Positions 1 to 7,207 of a DNA stretch of 13,910 nucleotides are shown one piece after another; positions within the stretch are counted from its first letter, which is position 1, and the number at the start of each line of letters is the position of its first letter. This stretch comes from CAZNRY01 sp964575675 (GTDB lineage Bacteria; Eisenbacteria; RBG-16-71-46; CAIMUX01; VGJL01). The notes beneath the pieces were generated by a model. That model worked only from the letters and a program-made list of their open reading frames with translations. It was not told the DNA's origin and made no database searches. The position numbers were made by a program, and so were the translations under genes. The DNA lies in NCBI GenBank assembly GCA_964575675.1, contig CAZNRY010000109.1, forward strand, positions 1 to 13,910. The letters are read 5' to 3'.

Positions 1-1
1 C

Positions 2-727
2 TCGGGCGAGAGGGCGGACGGCACAGTAACGGGGTCGGGCGGGACGACCCAGCGCGGGGCCAATCGGGTCATGCAGGAAGCGGAGTGGCGCGCGAAGCCG
101 ATGCTCGGGGACGCGCGCGAGAGGTTGAGCCGCCTCTCCGACGAGGTCCGTGATCTGCAGGCGAAGAAGGACGCGTACATCCAGCACCTCCGAAGCTTCC
201 TCGAGGCTCAAATGGAGCTGCTCGGGCGTAATGAAGACTACCTCGAGGGGGTGAACCGCCTGTCGGAGGAGGTCTCGGGCGCCGTGTCGCGGACGCGGCG
301 AATCGATTTCCGTCCCGCCGCCCCTCCCGCGTCCCCGCGCCCTGCAAGGCCGGGATCGCAGCCGGGCCCTCCCGAGAACGAGTCGGCTGACGGGGGCTTC
401 GCCCCGCAGGCCTCGGAGCGCCATGCGCCTGCTCCCGAGCGGCACCAGACCGCAGCGCCCTCCGGATTTGCGCCGGAAGCCCAGAACGCCGCCCCACCGC
501 TGCAGGCGCAGCAGCAGGGTTACGCGTCGCATCGACCGCAGACGACCTTCCCGCCGGCTCGCGGCCTGAGCCGGTTCGCGCGCCCGGGTTTTCCGCCCTC
601 GCCGCGGGATGCGGGACCGGGGCGCGGCGGCGTAGAGGACGATGCGGCGTCAGGTCCCTCGGGCGCCGAGCGCAGCGAGGGTCTGTTCGAGATCTCGGCG
701 GACGAGGATGAAACCCCGAGGCCGTAG
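2..727 (+). CDS. divIVA: DivIVA-like coiled-coil protein, 5'-truncated by the window edge
   Basis: The frame is open from base 2, with no upstream stop, to TAG at 725-727. The first in-frame ATG (71) falls in the middle of a helical region, so I read this as the 3' part of a longer gene. About residues 20-80 of the visible part form a charged coiled coil ending in SFLEAQMELL, which resembles the end of the DivIVA domain. The remaining ~130 residues are a Pro/Ala/Gly-rich, probably disordered tail with an acidic end (ISADEDETPRP). DivIVA-family proteins are cytoplasmic scaffolds that recruit cell-division or polar-growth factors to curved membrane. The membrane-binding N-terminus lies outside the window, so the family call rests on the coiled coil and on the setting beside lspA and rluD. 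Another coiled-coil scaffold is possible. Confidence 0.6.
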   Translation, partial: SGERADGTVTGSGGTTQRGANRVMQEAEWRAKPMLGDARERLSRLSDEVRDLQAKKDAYIQHLRSFLEAQMELLGRNEDYLEGVNRLSEEVSGAVSRTRRIDFRPAAPPASPRPARPGSQPGPPENESADGGFAPQASERHAPAPERHQTAAPSGFAPEAQNAAPPLQAQQQGYASHRPQTTFPPARGLSRFARPGFPPSPRDAGPGRGGVEDDAASGPSGAERSEGLFEISADEDETPRP

Positions 728-762
728 GGCTGGCGGTTCTTCGGGTTGGAGAGAAGACACAG

Positions 763-1629
763 ATGTCTGCGACGATTTCTGCTCGGATGATCCGCGAGGC
801 GGTGGAGGCCCTCCGCCCCTCGATCCGGCATTCTCCCCAGGTGGGGGTGATCCTGGGGACCGGTCTCGGCTCGCTTCCGGAAGGGTTCGAGGTCGAGTCG
901 GTCGTCCCCTACGAACGCATACCGCACTTCCCGCAGTCCATGGTCGAGAGCCACGCCAACGAGCTGGTTTTCGGCTCTCTCCACGGGAGGTCGATCGCGG
1001 TGATGCGGGGTCGGATCCATTACTACGAAGGCTTCTCGATGCAGGAGGTGACCTTCCCGATCCGGGTTCTGCGGGGCCTGGGCGCCCGGTATCTCCTCAT
1101 CTCCAGCGCCGTGGGGGGGATGAATCCGACGTTTTCCCTTGGGGACATCGTTCTCGTTGCCGATCACATTAACTTGATGGGGGACAATCCCCTGATCGGA
1201 CCGAACGATGATGCCCTGGGGCCGCGGTTTCCCGACATGTCGGATCCGTACGACCGGGGATTGCAGGAGATCGTCTCCAACGTGGCCCTGGAGGAGAAGA
1301 TCGCGCTGCGCCGCGGGGTGCTGGTTGCCGTAGCCGGACCGAACCTCGAAACGAGGGCGGAGTATCGTTTCCTCCGCTGGTGCGGGGCGGACGTGGTAGG
1401 GATGTCGATGGTCCCCGAGAATCTGGTGGCGGTCCACGGGGGAATGAAGGTCGCTGCGCTGGCCGTGGTGACCGATCTATGCTTCCCGGATGCCCTGGAG
1501 CCGGTGGACGTGAGCCGGATCCTGGCGACGGCGGCAGGCGCCGCCCCGTCGCTCTCTCGTCTCATCGGAGGTCTGGTGGCGCGCTTGCCGGTGGGTGCCT
1601 GGGCTCCCCGCACGACAGCAGGAGGATGA
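763..1629 (+). CDS. punA: Purine nucleoside phosphorylase (trimeric PNP/MTAP family)
   Basis: This 288-residue protein has the usual length and motif order for trimeric purine nucleoside phosphorylase. That enzyme reversibly phosphorolyses purine (deoxy)nucleosides to free base and (deoxy)ribose-1-phosphate in cytoplasmic salvage. Visible motifs are the phosphate loop LGTGLG (31-36), RIHYYEG (84-90), SAVGGMN (115-121), GPNLETRAE (192-200, where Glu196 corresponds to the base-binding Glu of human PNP) and GMSMVPE (213-219). At the position of human Asn243 the protein has Asp238 (VVTDLC), as in methylthioadenosine phosphorylases and some bacterial PNPs, so base preference is not certain. The start at ATG 763 is supported by an upstream GGAGAG. 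The stop is one base before the next gene's GTG start. Confidence 0.9.
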   Translation: MSATISARMIREAVEALRPSIRHSPQVGVILGTGLGSLPEGFEVESVVPYERIPHFPQSMVESHANELVFGSLHGRSIAVMRGRIHYYEGFSMQEVTFPIRVLRGLGARYLLISSAVGGMNPTFSLGDIVLVADHINLMGDNPLIGPNDDALGPRFPDMSDPYDRGLQEIVSNVALEEKIALRRGVLVAVAGPNLETRAEYRFLRWCGADVVGMSMVPENLVAVHGGMKVAALAVVTDLCFPDALEPVDVSRILATAAGAAPSLSRLIGGLVARLPVGAWAPRTTAGG

Positions 1630-1630
1630 T

Positions 1631-2011
1631 GTGAACAAGAGGGACCTGAAGCACTTCGAGAAGAAGCTCATCGCGGAGCGTGAGCGCCTGGCATTGTCAC
1701 TCAGCAAGCTGGAGAGTACCGTGCTGAAGCGTACACTGCGCGACTCCTCGGGGGACCTCTCCGCCTACTCGATCCACATGGCCGATCTCGGCACCGACGC
1801 GATGGAGCGGGAGAAGGATCTGCAGCTCGCCTCCGCCGAGGGGCACCTCCTGACCGAAATCGACGAGGCGATCGCCCGCGTCACGGACGAAAAGTTCGGC
1901 GAGTGCGAGGAGTGCGGCAAGGAGATCGATCACCGCCGCCTCGACGTCGTCCCGCACGCCCGCCTCTGCCTGAAGTGTCAGGAAAAGGCGGAGCGTGGGC
2001 TCGCCTTCTAG
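1631..2011 (+). CDS. TraR/DksA-type C4 zinc-finger protein
   Basis: This is a 126-residue protein with a long N-terminal helical part followed by a C4 zinc finger: Cys92 and Cys95 (CEECG) and Cys113 and Cys116 (CLKC). The segment MADLGTDAMEREKD (50-63) is typical of the short DksA/TraR/YteA-like proteins found widely in bacteria. Relatives bind RNA polymerase through its secondary channel. The acidic DxxDxA tip of E. coli DksA is not evident here, so ppGpp-DksA-like regulation cannot be assumed. I chose the GTG at 1631 because a GGAGG lies five bases upstream (1621-1625) and because the ATG at 1595 is inside the PNP gene. The neighbour lspA starts ten bases after the stop; DksA-like genes commonly sit beside lspA. 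Confidence 0.88.
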   Translation: MNKRDLKHFEKKLIAERERLALSLSKLESTVLKRTLRDSSGDLSAYSIHMADLGTDAMEREKDLQLASAEGHLLTEIDEAIARVTDEKFGECEECGKEIDHRRLDVVPHARLCLKCQEKAERGLAF

Positions 2012-2020
2012 GTCGCTGCG

Positions 2021-2524
2021 TTGCGGCGCCTCATTGTAATCGCCCTCGGCATACTCGGCCTCGACCTCGCCACGAAGTTTCTTGTGGTGCGTATGCTCCC
2101 TCTTAACGCCCCCGTTCCGGTCGCCGGCGGACTCATCCGGCTTCTCCACGTCAAGAACTTCGGCTCCGCCTTCGGATTGGTTCAGGGAGGGCGGCTCTTT
2201 TTTATCGCCTTCAGCCTCCTGTCGATCATCCTGATCACGGCCCTCGCCCGCCAGCATCGCTATCGCACGCGCGCCTTCGGCCTCTCCCTCGGTTTGATTC
2301 TGGGGGGAGCCATCGGGAACCTGTTCGACCGCGTCTTCTTCGGCGCCGTGACCGACTTCATCGACATGGGGATCGGATCGCACCGGTGGCCGACGTTCAA
2401 CGTCGCCGACATCGGCGTCACGATCGGCGTCCTCTTCCTCGCCACTCTCCTGCTTCGCCAGGCGGAGCCTTCGCACGATGCGACGGATGCCCGCCCGAGC
2501 GACTCGGATCCGGTTCCGAGATGA
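2021..2524 (+). CDS. lspA: Lipoprotein signal peptidase (signal peptidase II)
   Basis: LspA is the inner-membrane aspartyl protease that removes the signal peptide from diacylglyceryl-modified prolipoproteins. The 167-residue protein has four hydrophobic segments and the family motifs: DLATKF (15-20), KNFGSAFG (45-52), GNLFDR (99-104, catalytic Asp103) and FNVAD (126-130, catalytic Asp130). Length is normal, with a short Asp/Pro-rich tail after the last membrane helix. The start is taken as TTG 2021, ten bases after the preceding stop. No convincing ribosome binding site is visible, so translation probably depends on coupling. The TGA stop overlaps the ATG of rluD by four bases. Confidence 0.95.
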   Translation: MRRLIVIALGILGLDLATKFLVVRMLPLNAPVPVAGGLIRLLHVKNFGSAFGLVQGGRLFFIAFSLLSIILITALARQHRYRTRAFGLSLGLILGGAIGNLFDRVFFGAVTDFIDMGIGSHRWPTFNVADIGVTIGVLFLATLLLRQAEPSHDATDARPSDSDPVPR

Positions 2525-3504
2525 GCGGGGAGGAGTTCGTCGTTTCGGAGGAGGAAGGCGGGACGCGACTCGACCGCTTTCTTGCCGTGCGGATCTCCGA
2601 CGTCTCGCGCAGCCAGTTTCGCAAATGGCTCGACGAAGGGTTCGTGACCGTCGATGAGGTCGCCGTGAAGCCGAGCGCTCTCTTGAAACCGGGATCGCGC
2701 GTCCACCTCGACCGACCGGCCCCGCTTCCCTCGACGCTGATCCCCGAGGCGATCCCGATTCATGTCGTTCACGAAGACGAGGAAATCCTCATCCTCAACA
2801 AGCCCGCCGGGCTCACCGTTCATCCTGGGGCCGGCCGGCGGGTGGGAACCCTCGCCCACGGACTTCTTCACCTCCACCCGGAACGGGCTTGGCCGGGGCC
2901 TCCCGAGCGGCCCGGGATCGTCCACCGCCTCGACCGGCTCACGAGCGGCCTCATGGTCGTCGCATGCAGCGGCAGGGCCTACCTCGACCTTCAGGGACAG
3001 ATCGCCCGCCGGGAACTGAGCCGGGGGTACGTCGCGCTCTGCTGGGGCTGCCCTTCGACCGCCTCGGGGGTCATCGATGCCCCGATCGGCCGTGACCTCC
3101 GCGATCGCAAGAGGATGGCCGTCGTGCGCCGCGGCGGTCGGCCTGCCAGAACCCACTACCGGCTCCTCCGCCGCCTCGATCCCCTCTGCCTCCTCGATGT
3201 GCGCCTCGAGACCGGGCGAACGCACCAGATTCGGGTCCACATGGCGCACCTCGGCCTTCCGGTCTTCGGGGACCCGATTTACGGAGGCGGCCGGGGTTTC
3301 CTGCCCCGCCTGTCGACCGACGATCGCGAACTCTGGTCGGCGCGCCTCCGTCGCTTGAACCGACAGGCGTTGCATGCCTATCATCTGGCATTGCGGCACC
3401 CCCGAGATGGGCGCCCGTGGGTATTCGAAGCGCCCGTGCCCGAGGAGATCGAGACGTTGCTCATGGAGATGACCGAGGGCGCGGCGCCAGGGGAGGAGCG
3501 ATGA
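2521..3504 (+). CDS. rluD: 23S rRNA pseudouridine synthase, RluD type (S4 + RsuA/RluA catalytic domain)
   Basis: RluA/RluD-family enzymes isomerise specific uridines in rRNA to pseudouridine; RluD modifies helix 69 of 23S rRNA. The 327-residue protein has an N-terminal S4 RNA-binding domain (about 14-75; GTRLDRFLAVR) and a catalytic domain. In the latter, ILNKPAGLTVHPG (91-103), IVHRLDRLTSGLM (133-145, nucleophile Asp138) and LETGRTHQIRVHMAHLGLP (229-247) are all intact. The frame stays open upstream of 2521, but only inside lspA. ATG 2521 overlaps the lspA stop as ATGA and gives the expected family length. The exact uridine target (RluD versus another RluA subfamily) cannot be settled from motifs, but presence of the S4 domain and position beside lspA favour RluD. 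Confidence 0.93.
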   Translation: MSGEEFVVSEEEGGTRLDRFLAVRISDVSRSQFRKWLDEGFVTVDEVAVKPSALLKPGSRVHLDRPAPLPSTLIPEAIPIHVVHEDEEILILNKPAGLTVHPGAGRRVGTLAHGLLHLHPERAWPGPPERPGIVHRLDRLTSGLMVVACSGRAYLDLQGQIARRELSRGYVALCWGCPSTASGVIDAPIGRDLRDRKRMAVVRRGGRPARTHYRLLRRLDPLCLLDVRLETGRTHQIRVHMAHLGLPVFGDPIYGGGRGFLPRLSTDDRELWSARLRRLNRQALHAYHLALRHPRDGRPWVFEAPVPEEIETLLMEMTEGAAPGEER

Positions 3505-3869
3505 AGCTGGTCCAGCAGGCCGAGGGGGACGTCCTCGTCCTGCGCCTAGGGGGTCAGCTCATGGGAGGGCCCGACGCCGATGCCCTGCGCTCCACCATCC
3601 TCGCCTCGATCCAACAGGGGACCGAGAAGATCTTGATCGACCTGGGCGAGATCACGTGGGTGAACTCGACCGGACTCGGGGTGTTGATCACGAGCCACCT
3701 CGCCGCCCGGGGCAAGGGAGGATCGCTCAAGCTCGTTGGTGTATCCAAGAGGATCGAGTCGATCCTCTCCGTGACGCGGCTCAACACGGTCTTCGAGGTC
3801 TTCTCCACGGAGGAGGATGCCCGGAAGAGCTTCCGTTCATCTCCGTCCGGGGGATTGGAGGAGGGATGA
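3501..3869 (+). CDS. STAS-domain anti-sigma factor antagonist (RsbV/SpoIIAA-like)
   Basis: This 122-residue single STAS domain protein fits the anti-sigma factor antagonists. The phosphorylation motif WVNSTGLGVLI (53-63) is intact, with Ser56 or its neighbour Thr57 as the expected site. In characterised systems the dephosphorylated antagonist binds the kinase/anti-sigma factor and frees its target; phosphorylation by the kinase reverses this. The start is ATG 3501, overlapping the rluD stop as ATGA, with a strong GGGAGGAG (3491-3498) just upstream. The stop overlaps the start of the kinase gene in the same way, so antagonist and kinase are probably made together and form a partner-switching pair. 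Confidence 0.92.
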   Translation: MKLVQQAEGDVLVLRLGGQLMGGPDADALRSTILASIQQGTEKILIDLGEITWVNSTGLGVLITSHLAARGKGGSLKLVGVSKRIESILSVTRLNTVFEVFSTEEDARKSFRSSPSGGLEEG

Positions 3870-4333
3870 CACGGGAGAGCAACGCCGTCGGGGAGGTGAT
3901 CACCTTCTCGATCCCAAGCCGACTCGAGCTGCTTCCCGTCCTCGACCGGCTCATGCAGGGGATCGCGGAGCAGATGGAGTTCGATGAGGACACGGCCGGC
4001 GAGGTCGCGATCTCGGTCATCGAAGCGGGGACGAACGCGATCCAACACGGTCACGGACACGATCCGCTTAAGCCCGTCGCTTTCCGCTTCGAGCACTACC
4101 CCGAGCATCTACGCGTCTGCGTGACCGACACCGGTCCGGGCTTCAACCTGGCAGACGTCACCATCAGTGATCCCACGAGCCCCGAGGATCTCATGAAGAG
4201 CCGCGGGCGGGGGATCTTCATCATGCGGCGGATGATGGACGCGGTCGACTTCGAGATCGATCCGAAGAAGGGGACCCGCGTCTTTTTGACCAAGTTCAAG
4301 CGTGTCAACGGGCGCGCCACCGCCGCCTCCTGA
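3866..4333 (+). CDS. RsbW/SpoIIAB-like serine kinase (HATPase_c anti-sigma factor type)
   Basis: This 155-residue protein consists of one GHKL ATPase domain. The N-box EAGTNAIQHG (53-62), G1 box DTGPGF (88-93) and G2 box GRGIFIM (114-120) are all present, so ATP binding is likely intact. Family members phosphorylate the STAS antagonist encoded just upstream, and many also sequester a sigma factor. No sigma factor or PP2C/RsbU-type phosphatase is encoded in the window, so the output is unknown and could be a non-sigma target. The start is ATG 3866, overlapping the antagonist's TGA, with GGAGGAGGG immediately upstream. The stop lies three bases before the ruvX start. Confidence 0.92.
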   Translation: MTRESNAVGEVITFSIPSRLELLPVLDRLMQGIAEQMEFDEDTAGEVAISVIEAGTNAIQHGHGHDPLKPVAFRFEHYPEHLRVCVTDTGPGFNLADVTISDPTSPEDLMKSRGRGIFIMRRMMDAVDFEIDPKKGTRVFLTKFKRVNGRATAAS

Positions 4334-4336
4334 TCG

Positions 4337-4765
4337 TTGGACCCAGCCGCGAATCGGATCTTCCTAGGTGTGGACTACGGTCGCCGCCGGACCGGACTTT
4401 CCGTGAGCGATCCGGAGGGACGCCTTGCCGTCCCGCTCGCGACCATTGCCTGTAGAGGCCTCGACGATCTTGCGGCGCGGATCACCGAACGGGCGAGGGA
4501 ACGCGAGGCGGCAGGCGTCGTTCTGGGGATGCCGCGCCATGAGGACGGACGCGCGGGCGATCTCGCGCCCGAGATCGAGGGTCTCGCCGAGCGCCTGCGC
4601 AACCGCGGCCTCGCCGTCGTTCTCTGGGACGAACGGCTCACAAGTTGGGAGGCTGGATCTCTCTTGGCGCACGCCCCGCGAGCGGTGCGGCGCAAGAAGG
4701 AGAACATCGACGCGGTGGCGGCGACGCTGATCCTGCAATCCTATCTGGAAAGCCTGCCGCGATGA
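4337..4765 (+). CDS. ruvX: Putative pre-16S rRNA nuclease / Holliday junction resolvase, YqgF/RuvX family
   Basis: YqgF/RuvX proteins have an RNase H-like fold; they are implicated in 16S rRNA 5'-end maturation and were first proposed as Holliday junction resolvases. The 142-residue protein has the expected length and acidic catalytic positions: Asp13 in GVDYGRRRTG (11-20), Glu99 in WDERLTS (97-103) and Asp125 in KKENIDAVAA (120-129). VVLGMP (61-66) corresponds to the conserved central strand. The start is TTG 4337, three bases after the preceding stop, and places the GVDYG strand about ten residues from the N-terminus, as is usual. Neighbourhood with mltG is common in bacteria. Confidence 0.93.
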   Translation: MDPAANRIFLGVDYGRRRTGLSVSDPEGRLAVPLATIACRGLDDLAARITERAREREAAGVVLGMPRHEDGRAGDLAPEIEGLAERLRNRGLAVVLWDERLTSWEAGSLLAHAPRAVRRKKENIDAVAATLILQSYLESLPR

Positions 4766-4793
4766 GCCGCACGCGCGCAACCTTCGAGCATCG

Positions 4794-5822
4794 ATGATCC
4801 GCAGTCGCACCCTCCTCTGCCGTCTCGGCCTCTCGATCGCCGCGGCCGGCGCCGTCCTGCTCGCGATCGTGTTTCTCGTCCACTTGGAACTCGACCGGCC
4901 GACCCGGCGTTCCCGATCGGGGCCGGGGACGATCCGCGTGACTCCGGGCTCTTCGCTCCGCGCGGTGACGGAGGATCTCGCACGGGCAGGCTGGATCGGC
5001 CACTCGCGGCTCCTCGCCGAGTGGGGCAGGCGCCGGCGGCTCGATCAGAGGATCCTGCCGGGGCGCTACAGGCTCGGGCGGGGATGGTCGCCGCGCAGGA
5101 TCCTCGAGGAGATCGGAGCCGGAAGGGTCGAGACGGCCAAGGTCACGATTCCCGAGGGCTGGAGGGAGGCGCAAGTTCTTGAGATCCTTGCCGATTCGCT
5201 CGAGTGCGATCCCGGCGAGCTCCGCGCCGCGGCGCGCGATTCGTTGTGGGTGCGGGGGCTCGGCATCGCGCGGGGGCGGCTCGAAGGCCACCTGTTCCCC
5301 GAGACATACATTCTGCCGAAGGAGTACGACCCGCGCGCCGCGCTCGCGCGGATGGCCCGCGAAGCCGACCGGCGGTTCGACCCTGCGCTGCGCCGCCGGG
5401 CCGCGCAGCTCGGCTGGGGGAGGGATTCGATCGTGACCCTCGCCTCGATCATCCAGGCGGAGGCGGCGCTGGAGGAAGAGATGCCTCGGATCGCGGCTGT
5501 CTTCCTGAACCGCTTGAGGATGGGGTGGAAGCTGGAAGCGGATCCGACCGTCTTGTATGCTCTCGGTCGATTCGCGGGTCCGCCGCTCAAGCGCGATCTC
5601 GACGTGGAGTCGCCGTACAATACCTATCGGGTGCGGGGCCTTCCGCCGGGCCCGATCTGCAATCCGGGATCGGCGGCGATCCGCGCCGTCTTGTGGCCCG
5701 ATTCGGGGCGGACGGAGTTCTTCTTCGTGGCGAAGGGAGAGGGCGCGCACGCATTCTCCCGGACCCTCAAGGAGCACAACGAGGCGAGGCGCCGGGTGCG
5801 CGCCGCAACAGGGGAACGCTGA
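4794..5822 (+). CDS. mltG: Endolytic murein transglycosylase MltG (YceG-like)
   Basis: MltG is an inner-membrane lytic transglycosylase that cleaves nascent glycan strands and is thought to set their length. The 342-residue protein has one N-terminal membrane anchor (about 10-31), a LysM-like subdomain (about 45-110) and the YceG catalytic domain. Recognisable motifs are LEGHLFPETYILP (163-175), LASIIQAEA (216-224), VFLNRLRMGWKLEADPTVLYA (236-256; written here as one run of 20 plus A) and SPYNTYRVRGLPPGPICNPG (273-292). Glu223 aligns with the catalytic Glu. ATG 4794 is the first start that leaves the anchor intact; there is a 28-base gap after ruvX and no clear ribosome binding site. The stop shares one base with the next gene's ATG (TGATG). 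Confidence 0.93.
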   Translation: MIRSRTLLCRLGLSIAAAGAVLLAIVFLVHLELDRPTRRSRSGPGTIRVTPGSSLRAVTEDLARAGWIGHSRLLAEWGRRRRLDQRILPGRYRLGRGWSPRRILEEIGAGRVETAKVTIPEGWREAQVLEILADSLECDPGELRAAARDSLWVRGLGIARGRLEGHLFPETYILPKEYDPRAALARMAREADRRFDPALRRRAAQLGWGRDSIVTLASIIQAEAALEEEMPRIAAVFLNRLRMGWKLEADPTVLYALGRFAGPPLKRDLDVESPYNTYRVRGLPPGPICNPGSAAIRAVLWPDSGRTEFFFVAKGEGAHAFSRTLKEHNEARRRVRAATGER

Positions 5823-6745
5823 TGGGAAGAAAACGGATCGGATCGATCGCGCTCGCCGCCGCGTGGCTGCTGTTCGCAGCGCCGGGGGGCGAGGCCCAGA
5901 CACCGCGCCGGGAGCCCGACAATCGCGGGGGAGTGCTCTACTTCTCGCTCGCGCCCGAGTTTCGCTACGCCGACACGACGAGCTACCGCGGCCTCTCGCT
6001 AGGACCCCAGGCCGATGAGGCGATGGTCACGACCGGAATCGGCCGCAGGCCGCAGATCGCCTATCTCCTTGCGGCGTTTCCTCCCGAAGGACGGCCGGAG
6101 CTGAGCGTTGTGACCTTCGGGATCCGCTATCCGGCCGGGATCCGCATCATCCGGTGGGCGATCACGCCTCCGTGCCTTCAGATGGCGACCCGCGACTGGC
6201 CCGCGAGCGGCGAGGGGCTGATGTTCGGTCTCACGGAGGGTCCCGACACATCGAGGGTGGTCGAGCTCGCCTGGTTCGCTTTCGAGGCCTCGAGCCCGGG
6301 CCTCGTCGAGATCGTCCCGCATCCAGATCCTCAGAACGCGATCCGGGTGGTGGCGGCGAACCCGCCCGCGCTGATTCCGATCTCCGACGTGGGGTCGCTC
6401 GGTTTCGGCATGCCCGGCCGTCTGGCCGTGCCGGCTTATCCTGGACCGGCGACGGCCGCGTGCTGCTCCTATGATTCGACCTGTCTCATGCTGACCCACG
6501 AGGAAGCGCGCTACTACGGCAAGAAGGTCGTCTATCTCGGGGACGGGACCGATTGCGTCCAGGGGGCCCTCTGCCGGGGCCCCATGCTCCAGGGAGCCTG
6601 CTGCCTTCCGGACGGCTCCTGCCGAACCCTCACGAACCGGGATTGCGCCTGGGCCGGGGGGACCTTTCGGGGCAACTACACCCTCTGCGACACCACAAAC
6701 TGCCGAGTCCCGGAACCGAATCCGGATGAAAGAAAGGGGCCCTGA
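5822..6745 (+). CDS. Secreted Cys-rich protein with two GACC-type repeats
   Basis: I do not recognise a named family. The 307-residue protein begins with a Sec signal peptide (MGRKRIGSIALAAAWLLFAA..., probable cleavage near GEA-Q) and is therefore exported. Residues about 30-210 form a domain that resembles, at low identity, the N-terminal domain of the two paralogues at 8211 and 9759: YLLAAFPPEGRPELSVVTFG here parallels WLLAAFLPTASPRVASVYFG there. Two Cys-rich repeats follow: AACC at 212-215 and GACC at 258-261. The second has the regular six-Cys spacing and ends LCDTTNC. The TWGQ tail of the paralogues is absent. ATG 5822 overlaps the mltG stop (TGATG), an odd place for a surface protein; translational coupling is likely. 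The 5' half also lies under a long shadow frame, which I ignored. Confidence 0.82.
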   Translation: MGRKRIGSIALAAAWLLFAAPGGEAQTPRREPDNRGGVLYFSLAPEFRYADTTSYRGLSLGPQADEAMVTTGIGRRPQIAYLLAAFPPEGRPELSVVTFGIRYPAGIRIIRWAITPPCLQMATRDWPASGEGLMFGLTEGPDTSRVVELAWFAFEASSPGLVEIVPHPDPQNAIRVVAANPPALIPISDVGSLGFGMPGRLAVPAYPGPATAACCSYDSTCLMLTHEEARYYGKKVVYLGDGTDCVQGALCRGPMLQGACCLPDGSCRTLTNRDCAWAGGTFRGNYTLCDTTNCRVPEPNPDERKGP

Positions 6746-7026
6746 TGGTCGAAACCCACAGCAAAGGGGCCGGGAGCGGGAAGGGAATCCGGCGCTCTCC
6801 CCGAGGGGAGACGCCCCGCGCGCCACTTGCCGGCTCGGGGGAGGAGGCGCATCTCCCCTGGGGGCGGCGGAACTACCTGATCCTGGCGGCCGGGGGAGCG
6901 TCGATTGCCGTAGGCTATCTCCTTCTGGCCGTGGGCGATATCACGATCGCCCCGATCCTCTTGGTTGGGGGATACTTGGGATTGATCCCGTGGGGGATCG
7001 TCACCGTCGAACGGCGTAGGCCGTAG
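6745..7026 (+). CDS. Small two-helix membrane protein, function unknown
   Basis: This 93-residue protein has a Gly/Ser/Arg-rich N-terminus of about 40 residues. Two membrane segments follow: NYLILAAGGASIAVGYLLLA (43-62) and APILLVGGYLGLIPWGIV (69-86). A basic end (ERRRP) closes the protein. The pattern NY...GY.LL...APILLVGGYL..IPW is like short DUF3098-type membrane proteins seen in FCB-group genomes, but that is a resemblance from memory and carries no known function. The ATG shares one base with the preceding stop (TGATG), so the gene closes the long operon and is probably translated by coupling to the secreted protein. Confidence 0.75.
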   Translation: MVETHSKGAGSGKGIRRSPRGETPRAPLAGSGEEAHLPWGRRNYLILAAGGASIAVGYLLLAVGDITIAPILLVGGYLGLIPWGIVTVERRRP

Positions 7027-7032
7027 AAGGGT

Positions 7033-7060
7033 GGCCCGTTAGGGCCTCCCATTCGATGGG
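7033..7060 (+). other. Tandem short hairpins before the tRNA gene
   Basis: Two small perfect inverted repeats fill the gap between the membrane-protein stop and the tRNA. One is GGCCC-GTTA-GGGCC (7033-7046); the other is CCCAT-TCG-ATGGG (7048-7060). Neither is followed by a T-tract. They could mark a terminator or a processing site that separates the mRNA from the tRNA. The function is inferred only from position. Confidence 0.35.
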
Positions 7061-7135
7061 GGGCGAGTAGCTCAACGGTAGAGCGCCTGCCTTACAAGCA
7101 GGAGGCCACAGGTTCAACCCCTGTCTCGCCCACCA
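7061..7135 (+). tRNA. tRNA-Val (anticodon UAC), CCA encoded
   Basis: I folded a complete cloverleaf by eye. The acceptor stem is GGGCGAG (7061-7067) with CTCGCCC (7125-7131). The D arm is GCTC (7070-7073) with GAGC (7081-7084). The anticodon stem is CCTGC (7086-7090) with GCAGG (7098-7102), around the loop CTTACAA. The T arm is ACAGG (7108-7112) with CCTGT (7120-7124), around TTCAACC. Anticodon TAC (7093-7095) reads GUA and so specifies valine. The discriminator base is A, and CCA is encoded at 7133-7135. All stems are perfectly paired. The gene lies between the housekeeping operon and the secreted-protein block. Confidence 0.95.
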
Positions 7136-7152
7136 GATCAGCGGCCGGGCCT

Positions 7153-7176
7153 CGCCCCGCGGCGGGACCGGGGGCG
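7153..7176 (+). terminator. Possible GC-rich hairpin after the tRNA
   Basis: CGCCCC (7153-7158) can pair with GGGGCG (7171-7176) across a 12-base GC-rich loop, 18 bases after the tRNA end. No T-tract follows, so this is a weak call for a tRNA terminator. The surrounding sequence is almost all G and C, so chance pairing is likely. Confidence 0.25.
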
Positions 7177-7207
7177 GGGAACGCGGGAAAGGGAAACAAG
7201 TTGGTCC

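Noticed and set aside
520..1437. Long minus-strand open frame opposite the divIVA-like and PNP genes
   Set aside because: It lies antisense to a gene with clear PNP motifs, shows Arg/Pro/His-rich composition typical of GC-rich shadow frames, and has no recognisable motif.
5204..5821. Upstream extension of the secreted-protein frame inside mltG
   Set aside because: The frame is open but Arg/Gly-rich and overlaps mltG. The signal peptide begins at ATG 5822, which also shares a base with the mltG stop.
4638..5903. 421-codon minus-strand open frame opposite mltG and ruvX
   Set aside because: Fully antisense to mltG and part of ruvX, whose catalytic motifs are intact. Its translation is low-complexity and Arg/Pro-rich.
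7061..7135. tRNA gene considered as an integration site for a mobile element
   Set aside because: No integrase gene and no second copy of the tRNA 3' end is visible in the window, so an attachment-site claim is unsupported.
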